Source of the DNA: Capnocytophaga stomatis
GTDB lineage: Bacteria > Bacteroidota > Bacteroidia > Flavobacteriales > Flavobacteriaceae
Reading direction: 5' to 3'
Assembly: GCF_002302635.1 (NCBI RefSeq)
Contig: NZ_CP022387.1
Coordinates: forward strand, 434,001-498,000
DNA length: 64,000 nt
In this document: positions 43,522 through 51,843 of the stretch, piece by piece
Layout of the letters: each line of letters starts with the position of its first letter
Numbering within the stretch: the stretch's first letter is position 1
Program-made: the position numbers and the translations under genes
Notes under the pieces: generated by a model
Database searches by the model: none
The model's input: only the letters and a program-made list of their open reading frames with translations
Told to the model about the DNA's origin: nothing

Positions 43522-44433
43522 TCATATTTTTCCACCACTTGCCCTGGGATGTGCCTTTCCATACTGTTTTTTGAGTTCGGCTAAGCTTGTATTGGTATAA
43601 ACCTGAGTCGCTGCCAAACTCGAATGCCCCAACAATTCCTTAACTGTATTCAAATCGGCACCATTATCGAGCAAATGATTTGCAAATGAATGTCTTAACA
43701 CGTGCGGACTAACATCTTGCTTTGTAGTCACCGCACTAAAGTACAAATTAATTATTCTATAAACAAGCGTTGGATATATTTTTTTACCATTTTTGGCTAA
43801 AAATAAGAAATCTTCACTGTTTTCATTAGCCACTTCCTCTCTTATTTTAAGATATTCTTCCAAAATATTTTCAATTTGAGGAAGCATTGGTATCAATCTT
43901 TCTTTGTTACGCTTGCCCAGAACTTTAATTTGCTTCTGACTGAAATCCAAATCATTAACTTTCAGCAAAATTAATTCAGAACGCCGCATTCCCGTTGCGT
44001 AAAGAACTTCTATAATAGCCTTATCCCGAATTTCTTCAAATTTATTTTTATTTGAAAAACAAGATAACACTTTTTCTATCTCTTTTTCCGAAAAAGGAAG
44101 TTTTATCTTTTTTTCCATCTTCAAAGGCATTATTCCTCTTTCAAACGGACTAACTTCAATCTGGTTTGTCTTTTTCAAAAACGAATAATAAGCCTTTAAC
44201 GCCGATAACTTCCGGTTGATACTCCTAAACGCAATCGATTGATTTGAGAGTTCAACAATCCAACTTCTAACATCATCATAGGAAACGCTTTCCAAGCTAC
44301 GTTCCTTTTCACTCTCACCATAAACATTCTTCACAAACTTTTCAAAAGCCTTAAGGTCATTCTTGTAAGCCTCTGTCGTATGCTTTGAATATTTTTTCTC
44401 GATGGAGAGGTAATCCATAAATTCAACAAACAT
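43522..44433 (-). CDS. xerC: Tyrosine recombinase XerC/XerD type
   Basis: 303 aa, chromosome-dimer-resolution recombinase length. N-terminal SAM-like domain ~1-90. Catalytic residues: Arg in A-T-G-M-R-R-S-E-L (~150), Lys in V-L-G-K-R-N-K-E-R (~175), H-V-L-R-H (~245), His in L-G-H-S-S (~268) and Tyr in T-Q-V-Y-T-N (~277). XerC versus XerD is decided by the hpf linkage only. No phage or island genes are beside it. Confidence 0.93.
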   Translation of the reverse strand: MFVEFMDYLSIEKKYSKHTTEAYKNDLKAFEKFVKNVYGESEKERSLESVSYDDVRSWIVELSNQSIAFRSINRKLSALKAYYSFLKKTNQIEVSPFERGIMPLKMEKKIKLPFSEKEIEKVLSCFSNKNKFEEIRDKAIIEVLYATGMRRSELILLKVNDLDFSQKQIKVLGKRNKERLIPMLPQIENILEEYLKIREEVANENSEDFLFLAKNGKKIYPTLVYRIINLYFSAVTTKQDVSPHVLRHSFANHLLDNGADLNTVKELLGHSSLAATQVYTNTSLAELKKQYGKAHPRASGGKI

Positions 44434-44492
44434 TACTCAACTACTTTTTATACGATTAAATACTATCCTCCCTCACTTGGATTTTTCTGCTA

Positions 44493-44500
44493 CGAAGATA
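44493..44500 (-). promoter_or_regulatory. Putative -7 box of xerC-hpf
   Basis: TATCTTCG on the minus strand, 59 nt before the ATG; one mismatch. Confidence 0.4.
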
Positions 44501-44672
44501 TAAAATAGAAAAGTAATTATGCGTTAATAAATCGTTAATTTTTAGGATTTATAATTAATTTTTAAATTACATTAACGCTTTGTAATTGAATATTGAAATT
44601 ACCGATAGAACTTGACGTTTTAATGATTTGACTGAAAAAGAAAACTATATTTTTGGCAAAAAGATAAATATT

Positions 44673-45671
44673 TCAATACTTGTCATTTGCTAATTTCCAG
44701 AAAATCAAGTAAGATGCCTTTGTGATTTCCACAATTTTCTCCCAATTAAGTTTATCACTATGGTCGGTAGGTTTGTGATAATCAGGATGTCCGTCGGTGT
44801 GGAACCATACAATCGGGATTTTATGAATTGCAAAAGAACCGTTATCACTTCCTCCTACGGGATTATCCCAAGCCCTATAATCCGGCTGTAAATCAAGTTT
44901 ATATTTCTGAATATCTGATTTTAACCAATCTCCAAAAACGGAATGTGAAGCCGTATAAAAATACACGAAGTAATTAGGCTGCTGCGGACGATTATCCCTG
45001 CCAATCATATCATAATTCAAATATGCTTTGATTTGGTTTCGGAAAGAACAATGATTCGTAAAATACTTAGAACCAAGCAATCCTCTTTCTTCTCCATCCC
45101 AAAAAGCAAATATAATCGTTCGCAAAGGTTGTTCGCCCGACGCCTTAAATGCCTTTGCAAGTTGCAACACCGCCGAAACACCTGAAGCGTTGTCATCTGC
45201 ACCATTATATATTTGGTCTCCTTCAAGATATTTATCCACTCCCAAATGGTCATAATGAGCACCGACAATAACGTATTCATCCGCTTTTTTACCTTTTATC
45301 ATTCCCAAAACATTAGCCATTTCAAGACGATAATGAGTATTGGTTTTCAATCGGTTAATAACAGAATCAACCACTGTGTATCTTTTCGAATCTTTAGACT
45401 GACTATCAGCCCTGTAAGCTGAAAAATGTTGCAAATATCCATCGGAGAAAAGAGGCTCAACCCCAATTTGTCGCAATTGTGAAACGATATAATTCCGAGC
45501 TATGCGTCCGCCTTGAAACCCTGACTCGCGTCCTTCCAAAGCGTCATCTGCCAGAAAATCAATATGTGCCTCTGCCGATTGCCTGTTGATGGTTTTCAAT
45601 CCCTCCTGAAGAGATTTTTGAGCATAACTAACAGAACAACAAAACATTAAAAACAAATAAATATATTTCAT
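44673..45671 (-). CDS. M28-family metallopeptidase, exported
   Basis: 332 aa. Signal peptide 1-17 (C-C-S-V-S-Y-A-Q). Zn ligands and catalytic residues of M28: G-A-H-Y-D-H-L-G, N-G-A-D-D-N-A-S-G, D-G-E-E-R-G-L-L-G-S, N-Y-D-M-I-G-R and H-T-D-G-H-P-D-Y-H. It is an aminopeptidase-like enzyme of the periplasm or surface; the substrate is not predictable. It starts 35 nt after fmt, so the two are probably one transcript. Confidence 0.92.
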   Translation of the reverse strand: MKYIYLFLMFCCSVSYAQKSLQEGLKTINRQSAEAHIDFLADDALEGRESGFQGGRIARNYIVSQLRQIGVEPLFSDGYLQHFSAYRADSQSKDSKRYTVVDSVINRLKTNTHYRLEMANVLGMIKGKKADEYVIVGAHYDHLGVDKYLEGDQIYNGADDNASGVSAVLQLAKAFKASGEQPLRTIIFAFWDGEERGLLGSKYFTNHCSFRNQIKAYLNYDMIGRDNRPQQPNYFVYFYTASHSVFGDWLKSDIQKYKLDLQPDYRAWDNPVGGSDNGSFAIHKIPIVWFHTDGHPDYHKPTDHSDKLNWEKIVEITKASYLIFWKLANDKY

Positions 45672-45706
45672 CTTTAAAACTAATTTTGGTTATTTACTTT
45701 TTCTTC

Positions 45707-46654
45707 TCAAATAAATTTCGCTTCTTCATCAAAAGAAAACCCATTCAGTAAGTCACTGGCTTTCATACGTTTCTTCCCTGGCATTTGCAATTCCAATAAG
45801 TTTACAAAACCTTCTTTGACAGCAACATATATTTGTCTGTTTTGTACTTTTATTTTTCCATTAGGAAGAGAATGGCCTTCTTTCTGAAAAACAGCATCAT
45901 ATATTTTTATATTCATTTCTTCTCCCTTTTGAAGCAAAATCGTCCAAGCGGTTGGATACGGACTCATTCCTCGTATTAACCTCTCAATGGCGATTCCCTC
46001 TTTCTCCCAATTAACTCTGCAAGTTTCTTTAAAAATTTTTGGAGCTTCCGCAAAAACCTCATTCATAGGCTGTTGTACCACTTTAAGAGTTCCTTTTTCT
46101 ATTTCGTCAACAGTTTTTAGCACTAACTCTGCTCCTTGCGTCATTAATTTATCGTGCAGAGTTCCAGCAGTTTCTCTTTCCGAAATCACCATTTCTGATT
46201 GCAAAATAATAGCTCCCGTATCTATCTTTTCATCAATAAAAAAAGTGGTAACTCCCGTTTTCTGTTCACCATTTATGATTGCCCAATTGATTGGTGCAGA
46301 ACCTCTGTAATTAGGTAATAATGAAGCGTGTAGATTAAATGTTCCGTACTTAGGTAACTGCCAAACTACTTTTGGTAACATCCGAAAAGCAACCACAATT
46401 TGCAAATCGGGGTTTAATTCTTTCAGTGAATTAACAAAATCTTCACTCTTCAAATTTGTTGGCTGAAATACAGGTATTTGATTCTTTTCAGCATATATTT
46501 TTACCGGTGAAGATTGTAATTTTTGTCCACGACCAACATTTTTATCAGGAATTGTGACAACTCCGACCACATTGTACTTATTTTCAACTAACTGTTTTAA
46601 ACTTTCCAAGGCAAAATCGGGAGTTCCCATAAAAATTATTCTAAGATTTTTCAT
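45707..46654 (-). CDS. fmt: Methionyl-tRNA formyltransferase
   Basis: Formylates initiator Met-tRNA. 315 aa. F-M-G-T-P-D-F-A at the N terminus, folate-binding/catalytic N-L-H-A-S-L-L-P-N-Y-R-G-S-A-P-I and F-F-I-D-E-K-I-D-T-G, with the C-terminal OB domain. Normal length. Its usual partner def is not adjacent; an M28 peptidase gene follows. Confidence 0.97.
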   Translation of the reverse strand: MKNLRIIFMGTPDFALESLKQLVENKYNVVGVVTIPDKNVGRGQKLQSSPVKIYAEKNQIPVFQPTNLKSEDFVNSLKELNPDLQIVVAFRMLPKVVWQLPKYGTFNLHASLLPNYRGSAPINWAIINGEQKTGVTTFFIDEKIDTGAIILQSEMVISERETAGTLHDKLMTQGAELVLKTVDEIEKGTLKVVQQPMNEVFAEAPKIFKETCRVNWEKEGIAIERLIRGMSPYPTAWTILLQKGEEMNIKIYDAVFQKEGHSLPNGKIKVQNRQIYVAVKEGFVNLLELQMPGKKRMKASDLLNGFSFDEEAKFI

Positions 46655-46706
46655 TAAATATTTCTTTTAAGAAGTTTAAATTGCAAAATTTATAATTAAC
46701 CTTCTG

Positions 46707-46714
46707 CAAAAATA
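46707..46714 (-). promoter_or_regulatory. -7 box of fmt
   Basis: TATTTTTG on the minus strand, 52 nt before the ATG; A/T-rich and so less specific. Confidence 0.4.
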
Positions 46715-46736
46715 CTATTTTTTATGAAACTTATTA

Positions 46737-46768
46737 TTTGTATAAGTGTTTATTTTTACTTATCTTTG
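46737..46768 (+). promoter_or_regulatory. Promoter of the purine nucleoside phosphorylase gene
   Basis: TTTG (46737-46740), 20-nt spacer, TATCTTTG (46761-46768), 28 nt before the ATG. Confidence 0.65.
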
Positions 46769-46796
46769 CGAATAGAATCGTATAAAAGTAAAGATT

Positions 46797-47621
46797 ATGG
46801 AAATCAATGAAAAAATAAACGAAACCGCACGTATTATACAATCTTACATTTCAGAACACACTCCCGAATTTGCAGTTATCTTAGGCTCAGGGCTTAGCAA
46901 ATTGCAAGATGAAGTGGAGGTTATCTCTGAAATAAAATATTCACATATCCCAAATTTCCCAAAATCAACAGTATCAGGACACACAGGAAAATTAATCTAC
47001 GGAAAGATTGAAAACCGCTATGTTTTGATGATGGCTGGTAGGGTTCATTACTATGAAGGATATTCTATGCAAGAAGTTACTTTCCCTATTCGTGTATTTC
47101 ATAAACTGGGTATCAAGCGATTAATCCTTTCAAATGCATCCGGAGGAGTAAATCCGAACTTCTCAATTGGTGATATTATGATTATTCGTGACCATATTAA
47201 TTTATTTCCGGAACATCCCCTAAGAGGAAAAAATTTAGATCAATTTGGCGTTCGATTCCCTGATATGAGCAAACCTTACAATCACAGAATGATTGCCGAA
47301 TTAGAGGAGATAGCAAAAAATAATAATATTAAGGTGCATAAAGGCGTTTATGTTGGGCTACAAGGTCCTTCGTTTGAAACTCCAGCCGAGTACGGAATGA
47401 TTCGGATTTTAGGCGGAGATGCCGTGGGAATGAGTACTGTACCTGAAACAATTGTAGCATGCCACCAAAATATGGATGTTTGTGCCGTTTCTATCATCAC
47501 TGACTTAGGAGGTCCTGAAATTTCACCAAATGTCTCTCACGAAGAAGTACTAAATGCGGCAAATAAGGCTATGCCTAACGTAATTTTATTAGTAAAGAAT
47601 CTTATAAAAAACTACAGATAA
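46797..47621 (+). CDS. Purine nucleoside phosphorylase, trimeric (PNP-I) type
   Basis: 274 aa. Phosphorolysis of inosine/guanosine in purine salvage. Phosphate-site G-S-G-L-S and G-H-T-G-K, the R-V-H-Y-Y-E-G-Y segment, S-N-A-S-G-G-V-N, G-P-S-F-E-T-P-A-E-Y and V-G-M-S-T-V-P-E-T are the family's hallmarks. The base-contact Asn of the human enzyme appears replaced in I-T-D-L-G-G-P-E. Own promoter and terminator. Confidence 0.95.
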   Translation: MEINEKINETARIIQSYISEHTPEFAVILGSGLSKLQDEVEVISEIKYSHIPNFPKSTVSGHTGKLIYGKIENRYVLMMAGRVHYYEGYSMQEVTFPIRVFHKLGIKRLILSNASGGVNPNFSIGDIMIIRDHINLFPEHPLRGKNLDQFGVRFPDMSKPYNHRMIAELEEIAKNNNIKVHKGVYVGLQGPSFETPAEYGMIRILGGDAVGMSTVPETIVACHQNMDVCAVSIITDLGGPEISPNVSHEEVLNAANKAMPNVILLVKNLIKNYR

Positions 47622-47636
47622 CATATATAAAATGTT

Positions 47637-47690
47637 AAAAAACTCTGATAAAAGATAAAATTTCACAATCTTTCATCAGAGTTTTCCTTT
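47637..47690 (+). terminator. Terminator after the purine nucleoside phosphorylase gene
   Basis: AAAACTCTGA / TCAGAGTTTT with an inner AGAT/ATCT pair; the T run is interrupted by CC. Confidence 0.7.
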
Positions 47691-47727
47691 TTAACTTTTT
47701 CATAACACAGGTTGAATAGCTTTTTTC

Positions 47728-47735
47728 TAATTTTG
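47728..47735 (+). promoter_or_regulatory. -7 box of the degenerate thioredoxin-like lipoprotein gene
   Basis: TAATTTTG, 24 nt before the ATG at 47760. Confidence 0.5.
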
Positions 47736-47759
47736 CACTTCAATTGACGAGATGATTAA

Positions 47760-49163
47760 ATGATGAACAGGCTACTACTTTTACTACTACTCCCCTCTTT
47801 TTTAATTTCTTGCAAAAATACTAAAGATGAAAATCGTGCATTTTTAAAAGGATTCTTCCCTAACGCAAAGGACTCATTAGTAGTATTGTATCATAACAAC
47901 AAACCTGTTGATACGGCATTCTTTGATGGAAATAAAAAATTCTCATTAAATTTAGATATCAATAAGGCTAAATTATATCATTTTGAGATAGATAACAACT
48001 ACCAATATGTTTTTCTTGAGCCAAAGGACAGCTTGATTATTTCTGCCAATGCACTAAACTTTCACCAAACCATATCTTTCTCTGGAAAAGGTTCGGCTAT
48101 TAATAGCTTTATATCACAGCAAATCAATGATTTTGAGAAGGAAAATCTTACCTTAAAGAAGTACAATTTGTTACAGCCGGATGATTACAAGAAGAAAATG
48201 GACTCTGTACACAAAGCTAAAGTACAAATGTATGATAACTTTCTGAAAGACAATCCTAATCTGTCTGAAAAGGCAAAAAATATAGCTTTGGTAAGTTCCA
48301 CTTTTCCTCTGTACAAAGAAATAGAGACTTATGCCTTTGTATTTCAGAAAGATAACCAAAATCCTGTTACAAGTTTTCTTCTACCCAAAAACTTCTATGA
48401 CCATAGAAAGAAGATTAATTATAATGACCAATTTTTGGAATATTTTCGCCCGTACTACGGATATATGGTTATGTTTACCAATAACTTAGCTTTAAAAAAA
48501 TTAGGATTAAAGCCAGGTCGTACCGACGTAAATAGAGAAGAAGATTTTCATTTGAAGAAAATTAAAGTAATCGACAGCATTTTCCCTTCCGGAAGTATGA
48601 GAGATAATCTGTACAGAAATGCTGCTTACTCCTATGTATTTAATATTCAGCACAATGGAGAATGTCAATGCTATGTTGATGAATTCAATAAATACAATCA
48701 GAATAACATACATAAATCAGAATTAGAATCCTTCTTTAAAAGTACAATAGCTTTACAAATAGGAAGCATTCCCCCTGATTTTGAGATTATTAATCTTAAA
48801 AAAAATCCTACAACTTTATCCAAAATAGTAAAACCTGAAGTTACTATTTATTACTTTTGGTCTGTAAATCAACCCGAAATGTCAAGCTTGATTTTCAACA
48901 GAGTTTTACAACTAAGAACATTATTCCCCGAAGTGCAATTTACCGGAATTGATGTAGGGCAAAATGTTGAGCAATGGCTTGAAAAAGCTCCTTCAGTTCA
49001 AGGAATTGACCAGTTTCACGCAACGGATTTTACGGATTTATCTCGCAAATTTCTCATCAATAACATCAGCCAATGTTTTATTCTTGGCAGAGATGCTCGG
49101 ATTATTACAGCCTTCGAAAGTATCTTTAGCCCTAACATAGAAAAAATTCTTCTGAATAATTAA
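47760..49163 (+). CDS. Thioredoxin-fold lipoprotein lacking the CxxC motif
   Basis: 467 aa. Lipoprotein signal L-P-S-F-L-I-S-C. Residues ~25-110 resemble a DUF4369-like beta domain (Y-H-N-N-K-P-V-D-T-A-F; Y-V-F-L-E-P-K-D-S-L-I-I). A helical middle precedes a C-terminal thioredoxin-like domain (~330-467) with E-V-T-I-Y-Y-F-W-S-V-N-Q-P-E-M near 366 where the active site W-C-x-x-C would be; both Cys are absent. It has the same plan as the gene at 25958 but is redox-dead at that site. Cysteines in G-E-C-Q-C-Y (~300) and S-Q-C-F (~445) are elsewhere. It may be a structural or binding protein. Confidence 0.8.
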   Translation: MMNRLLLLLLLPSFLISCKNTKDENRAFLKGFFPNAKDSLVVLYHNNKPVDTAFFDGNKKFSLNLDINKAKLYHFEIDNNYQYVFLEPKDSLIISANALNFHQTISFSGKGSAINSFISQQINDFEKENLTLKKYNLLQPDDYKKKMDSVHKAKVQMYDNFLKDNPNLSEKAKNIALVSSTFPLYKEIETYAFVFQKDNQNPVTSFLLPKNFYDHRKKINYNDQFLEYFRPYYGYMVMFTNNLALKKLGLKPGRTDVNREEDFHLKKIKVIDSIFPSGSMRDNLYRNAAYSYVFNIQHNGECQCYVDEFNKYNQNNIHKSELESFFKSTIALQIGSIPPDFEIINLKKNPTTLSKIVKPEVTIYYFWSVNQPEMSSLIFNRVLQLRTLFPEVQFTGIDVGQNVEQWLEKAPSVQGIDQFHATDFTDLSRKFLINNISQCFILGRDARIITAFESIFSPNIEKILLNN

Positions 49164-49183
49164 ACGTCTTTCCATAAAAGAGC

Positions 49184-49214
49184 TTGTTTTTATGCATTCT
49201 TTTGAGTATTTTTG
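49184..49214 (+). promoter_or_regulatory. Promoter of comM
   Basis: TTG (49184-49186), 20-nt spacer, TATTTTTG (49207-49214). It supports the start at 49233 over an in-frame codon at 49212. Confidence 0.5.
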
Positions 49215-49232
49215 TGCTTAAATTCTCAATTT

Positions 49233-50768
49233 ATGCTTGTAAAAATATACGGAAGTGCCGTTTTTGGAGTAGAAGCCACCACCATCACCATTGAGGTAAA
49301 CATCGACAAAGGAGTTGGTTATCATTTGGTAGGCTTACCCGATGTTGCCATTAAGGAAAGTAGTTACCGCATTGGGGCAGCTTTGCAAAACAACGGCTAT
49401 AAAATTCCGGGCAAAAAAATCACCATCAATATGGCTCCTGCCGATATGCGTAAGGAAGGTTCGGCATACGATTTGAGCTTTGCTATCGGGATTTTAGCAG
49501 CTAACGGACAAGTTCAATCGGATGATTTAGAGAAGTATATCATTATGGGAGAACTCTCCTTGGACGGAAGTTTGCAACCTATAAAAGGAGCTCTACCCAT
49601 TGCCATACAAGCTCGAAAAGAGGGTTTTAAAGGCTTTATCCTGCCGGCTCAAAACGCAAAAGAAGCTGCCATAGTTGATAATTTGGAGGTTTATGGAGTT
49701 GAAAATATCAAAGACGTTATTGATTTTTTCAATGGAGAAAAAACACTTGAAAAAACGGAAATCGACACTCGAAAAGAATTCTTCAAGAATTTAGATTTCC
49801 CCGAATTTGACTTTGCCGATGTAAAGGGGCAAGAATCCATAAAACGATGTATGGAAATTGCGGCAGCAGGCGGGCATAACATTATTTTGATTGGTCCTCC
49901 GGGTTCTGGTAAAACAATGTTAGCCAAACGTTTACCCAGCATTCTTCCGCCAATGACCTTGCACGAAGCACTCGAAACTACAAAAATACACAGCGTTGTT
50001 GGGCGTATAAAAGACAGCGGACTGATGAGTCATCGTCCGTTTCGTAGTCCGCATCACACCATTTCGGACGTGGCATTAGTGGGTGGTGGAGCTTATCCGC
50101 AACCAGGCGAAATTTCATTGGCCCATAACGGAGTGCTTTTTCTTGATGAACTTCCTGAATTTAAGCGTTCCGTTTTGGAAGTGATGCGTCAGCCCTTGGA
50201 AGACAGAGAAGTAACCATATCACGAGCTAAATTTTCTGTTACGTATCCTGCTTCGTTTATGTTGGTGGCGAGTATGAATCCCAGTCCAAGTGGTTATTTT
50301 AACGACCCCGATGCTCCCGTAACTTCAACACCTGCCGAAATGCAACGTTATTTAAGTAAAATTTCAGGACCTTTATTAGACCGAATTGATATTCATATTG
50401 AAGTAAATCCTGTTCCTTTCGAAAAACTTTCGTGCGAGCAAAAAGCCGAAAGCAGTAACATTATCCGCCAGCGAGTGATTGAAGCAAGAAATATTCAGAC
50501 TGAGCGATTTAAAGAATACCCAAACATTCATTACAATGCCCAAATGAATACCAAACAAATCCGAAAGTATTGCAAATTAGACGAGGCTTCGTTGGAACTT
50601 CTCAAAAATGCAATGCAGCGGCTGAATCTTTCCGCACGTGCTTACGACCGAATTTTAAAAGTAGCCCGCACCATTGCCGACTTGGAAAAGTCTGAAAGCG
50701 TGAAGCAACACCATATCGGGGAGGCAATTCAATACCGAAGTTTGGACAGAGAAGGCTGGCTGGGATAA
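49233..50768 (+). CDS. comM: YifB/ComM-family Mg chelatase-like AAA+ ATPase
   Basis: 511 aa from the ATG at 49233. N-terminal ChlI-like domain (G-V-E-A-T-T-I-T-I-E-V; V-G-L-P-D-V-A-I-K-E-S), AAA+ core with Walker A G-P-P-G-S-G-K-T-M near 227, Walker B V-L-F-L-D-E-L-P-E-F and S-F-M-L-V-A-S-M-N-P, then the C-terminal Mg-chelatase domain. In Haemophilus and Vibrio ComM is a branch-migration helicase for natural transformation; here only homology supports that. Confidence 0.95.
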   Translation: MLVKIYGSAVFGVEATTITIEVNIDKGVGYHLVGLPDVAIKESSYRIGAALQNNGYKIPGKKITINMAPADMRKEGSAYDLSFAIGILAANGQVQSDDLEKYIIMGELSLDGSLQPIKGALPIAIQARKEGFKGFILPAQNAKEAAIVDNLEVYGVENIKDVIDFFNGEKTLEKTEIDTRKEFFKNLDFPEFDFADVKGQESIKRCMEIAAAGGHNIILIGPPGSGKTMLAKRLPSILPPMTLHEALETTKIHSVVGRIKDSGLMSHRPFRSPHHTISDVALVGGGAYPQPGEISLAHNGVLFLDELPEFKRSVLEVMRQPLEDREVTISRAKFSVTYPASFMLVASMNPSPSGYFNDPDAPVTSTPAEMQRYLSKISGPLLDRIDIHIEVNPVPFEKLSCEQKAESSNIIRQRVIEARNIQTERFKEYPNIHYNAQMNTKQIRKYCKLDEASLELLKNAMQRLNLSARAYDRILKVARTIADLEKSESVKQHHIGEAIQYRSLDREGWLG

Positions 50769-50809
50769 CAATTCAAATTTTGATACTATTCTAAACAAAT
50801 AAAAATATT

Positions 50810-51364
50810 ATGAAAACTTACCTTTCAATAATCATTCTGGCTTTATTTTCAATATCTTGCAAATCAGATAAAGAATTAAGCTCAAGCGACGCCGAATACC
50901 TGATTTCAGCATATTTGGAGGAAAAGCCCTTGTATGAAACAGGAAAATTCAGCACGGACAAGCAACGCCTTGAAGCAAAAAAAGACAAAGAGCTTATCAA
51001 AGCTATTGAAAATCTGGTTGATGATGGCTATGTTGAAATAAATAACGAAAAAATCAGAAAAAAATGGTTCTCAAAAGATAGCGTACACATCATTGAACCT
51101 ACGCTCACAAAACTGGCACTGCCTTACATTATAAGTCACAACAAAAAAACTTCAGTTGTTAAGACAATTATTTACAAGCTAAATGAAAAGCAGATAAATA
51201 TTGAGAAAAATAATGAAAAAACGGCTGTCTGTACGGTTATTTTGGACAAGGAAAAAACTCCTTTCTACCATTTCGGTAAAGACCCAAATCCCAAATTGAT
51301 GTTTATCAGTCGTAAATTCAAATTGAAATATGACGAAAATTCAGGCTGGAAAATTGTAAAGTAA
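50810..51364 (+). CDS. Unknown lipoprotein
   Basis: 184 aa. Signal ends L-F-S-I-S-C (Cys17). The mature part is Lys/Glu-rich mixed alpha/beta: D-A-E-Y-L-I-S-A-Y-L-E-E-K-P, then a helical K-A-I-E-N-L-V-D-D-G-Y-V, and a beta C terminus (L-M-F-I-S-R-K-F-K-L-K-Y). No known motif. The next gene, a small membrane protein, starts 2 nt after its stop, so the products probably act together. It lies 41 nt after comM and may ride on its transcript. Confidence 0.75.
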   Translation: MKTYLSIIILALFSISCKSDKELSSSDAEYLISAYLEEKPLYETGKFSTDKQRLEAKKDKELIKAIENLVDDGYVEINNEKIRKKWFSKDSVHIIEPTLTKLALPYIISHNKKTSVVKTIIYKLNEKQINIEKNNEKTAVCTVILDKEKTPFYHFGKDPNPKLMFISRKFKLKYDENSGWKIVK

Positions 51365-51366
51365 AT

Positions 51367-51828
51367 ATGAAAAATTTAATTATTCTGACTCTTTTTCAGG
51401 CTCTTTCAAGCGTAGTTTCGAGCATTTTAATTTCAAAAATGTCCTTCATTGGGCGTATTGGCATTAGCACAATGCATCGTGAGTATTTGATTTTCAAAAC
51501 GTGGTGGAAAACAGCTCTGTTATTTTTTGCCATTCAATTTATATTAATTCTGACAATACAATTTTCAAAAAAAATAAGTCGAAAATACCAATTTTTTACT
51601 TGTATTCTACTCATTCTCATAGGAATAGCAGGAACTTACCTCACATATATTGATTTTACAACCACCAGTCATAAAATGATGAAATTCAGTTTTCATTCCG
51701 GTTTCTATTTATTTTGGCTAAGTTGGTTTGTGACCTGTTTGTATTTTCTATTTTTCAATAGATACAAGAAAGAAGAAATCCCTCATAATCCTTTAAAAAA
51801 TTCAGAACAAGAATCCATTCAAGATTAA
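51367..51828 (+). CDS. Small four-helix membrane protein, unknown
   Basis: 153 aa with hydrophobic helices at about 5-25, 48-68, 78-96 and 113-133, and a charged C-terminal tail (N-R-Y-K-K-E-E-I-P). No recognised family. It sits 2 nt after the unknown lipoprotein and 15 nt before menD, so all three are likely on one transcript. A link to menaquinone or the respiratory membrane is only positional. Confidence 0.75.
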   Translation: MKNLIILTLFQALSSVVSSILISKMSFIGRIGISTMHREYLIFKTWWKTALLFFAIQFILILTIQFSKKISRKYQFFTCILLILIGIAGTYLTYIDFTTTSHKMMKFSFHSGFYLFWLSWFVTCLYFLFFNRYKKEEIPHNPLKNSEQESIQD

Positions 51829-51843
51829 ACATTTCAAAATATT

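Noticed and set aside
43522-44433. Phage or island integrase
   Set aside because: Length and catalytic motifs match chromosomal Xer, hpf is directly downstream, and no attachment repeats or phage genes are nearby.
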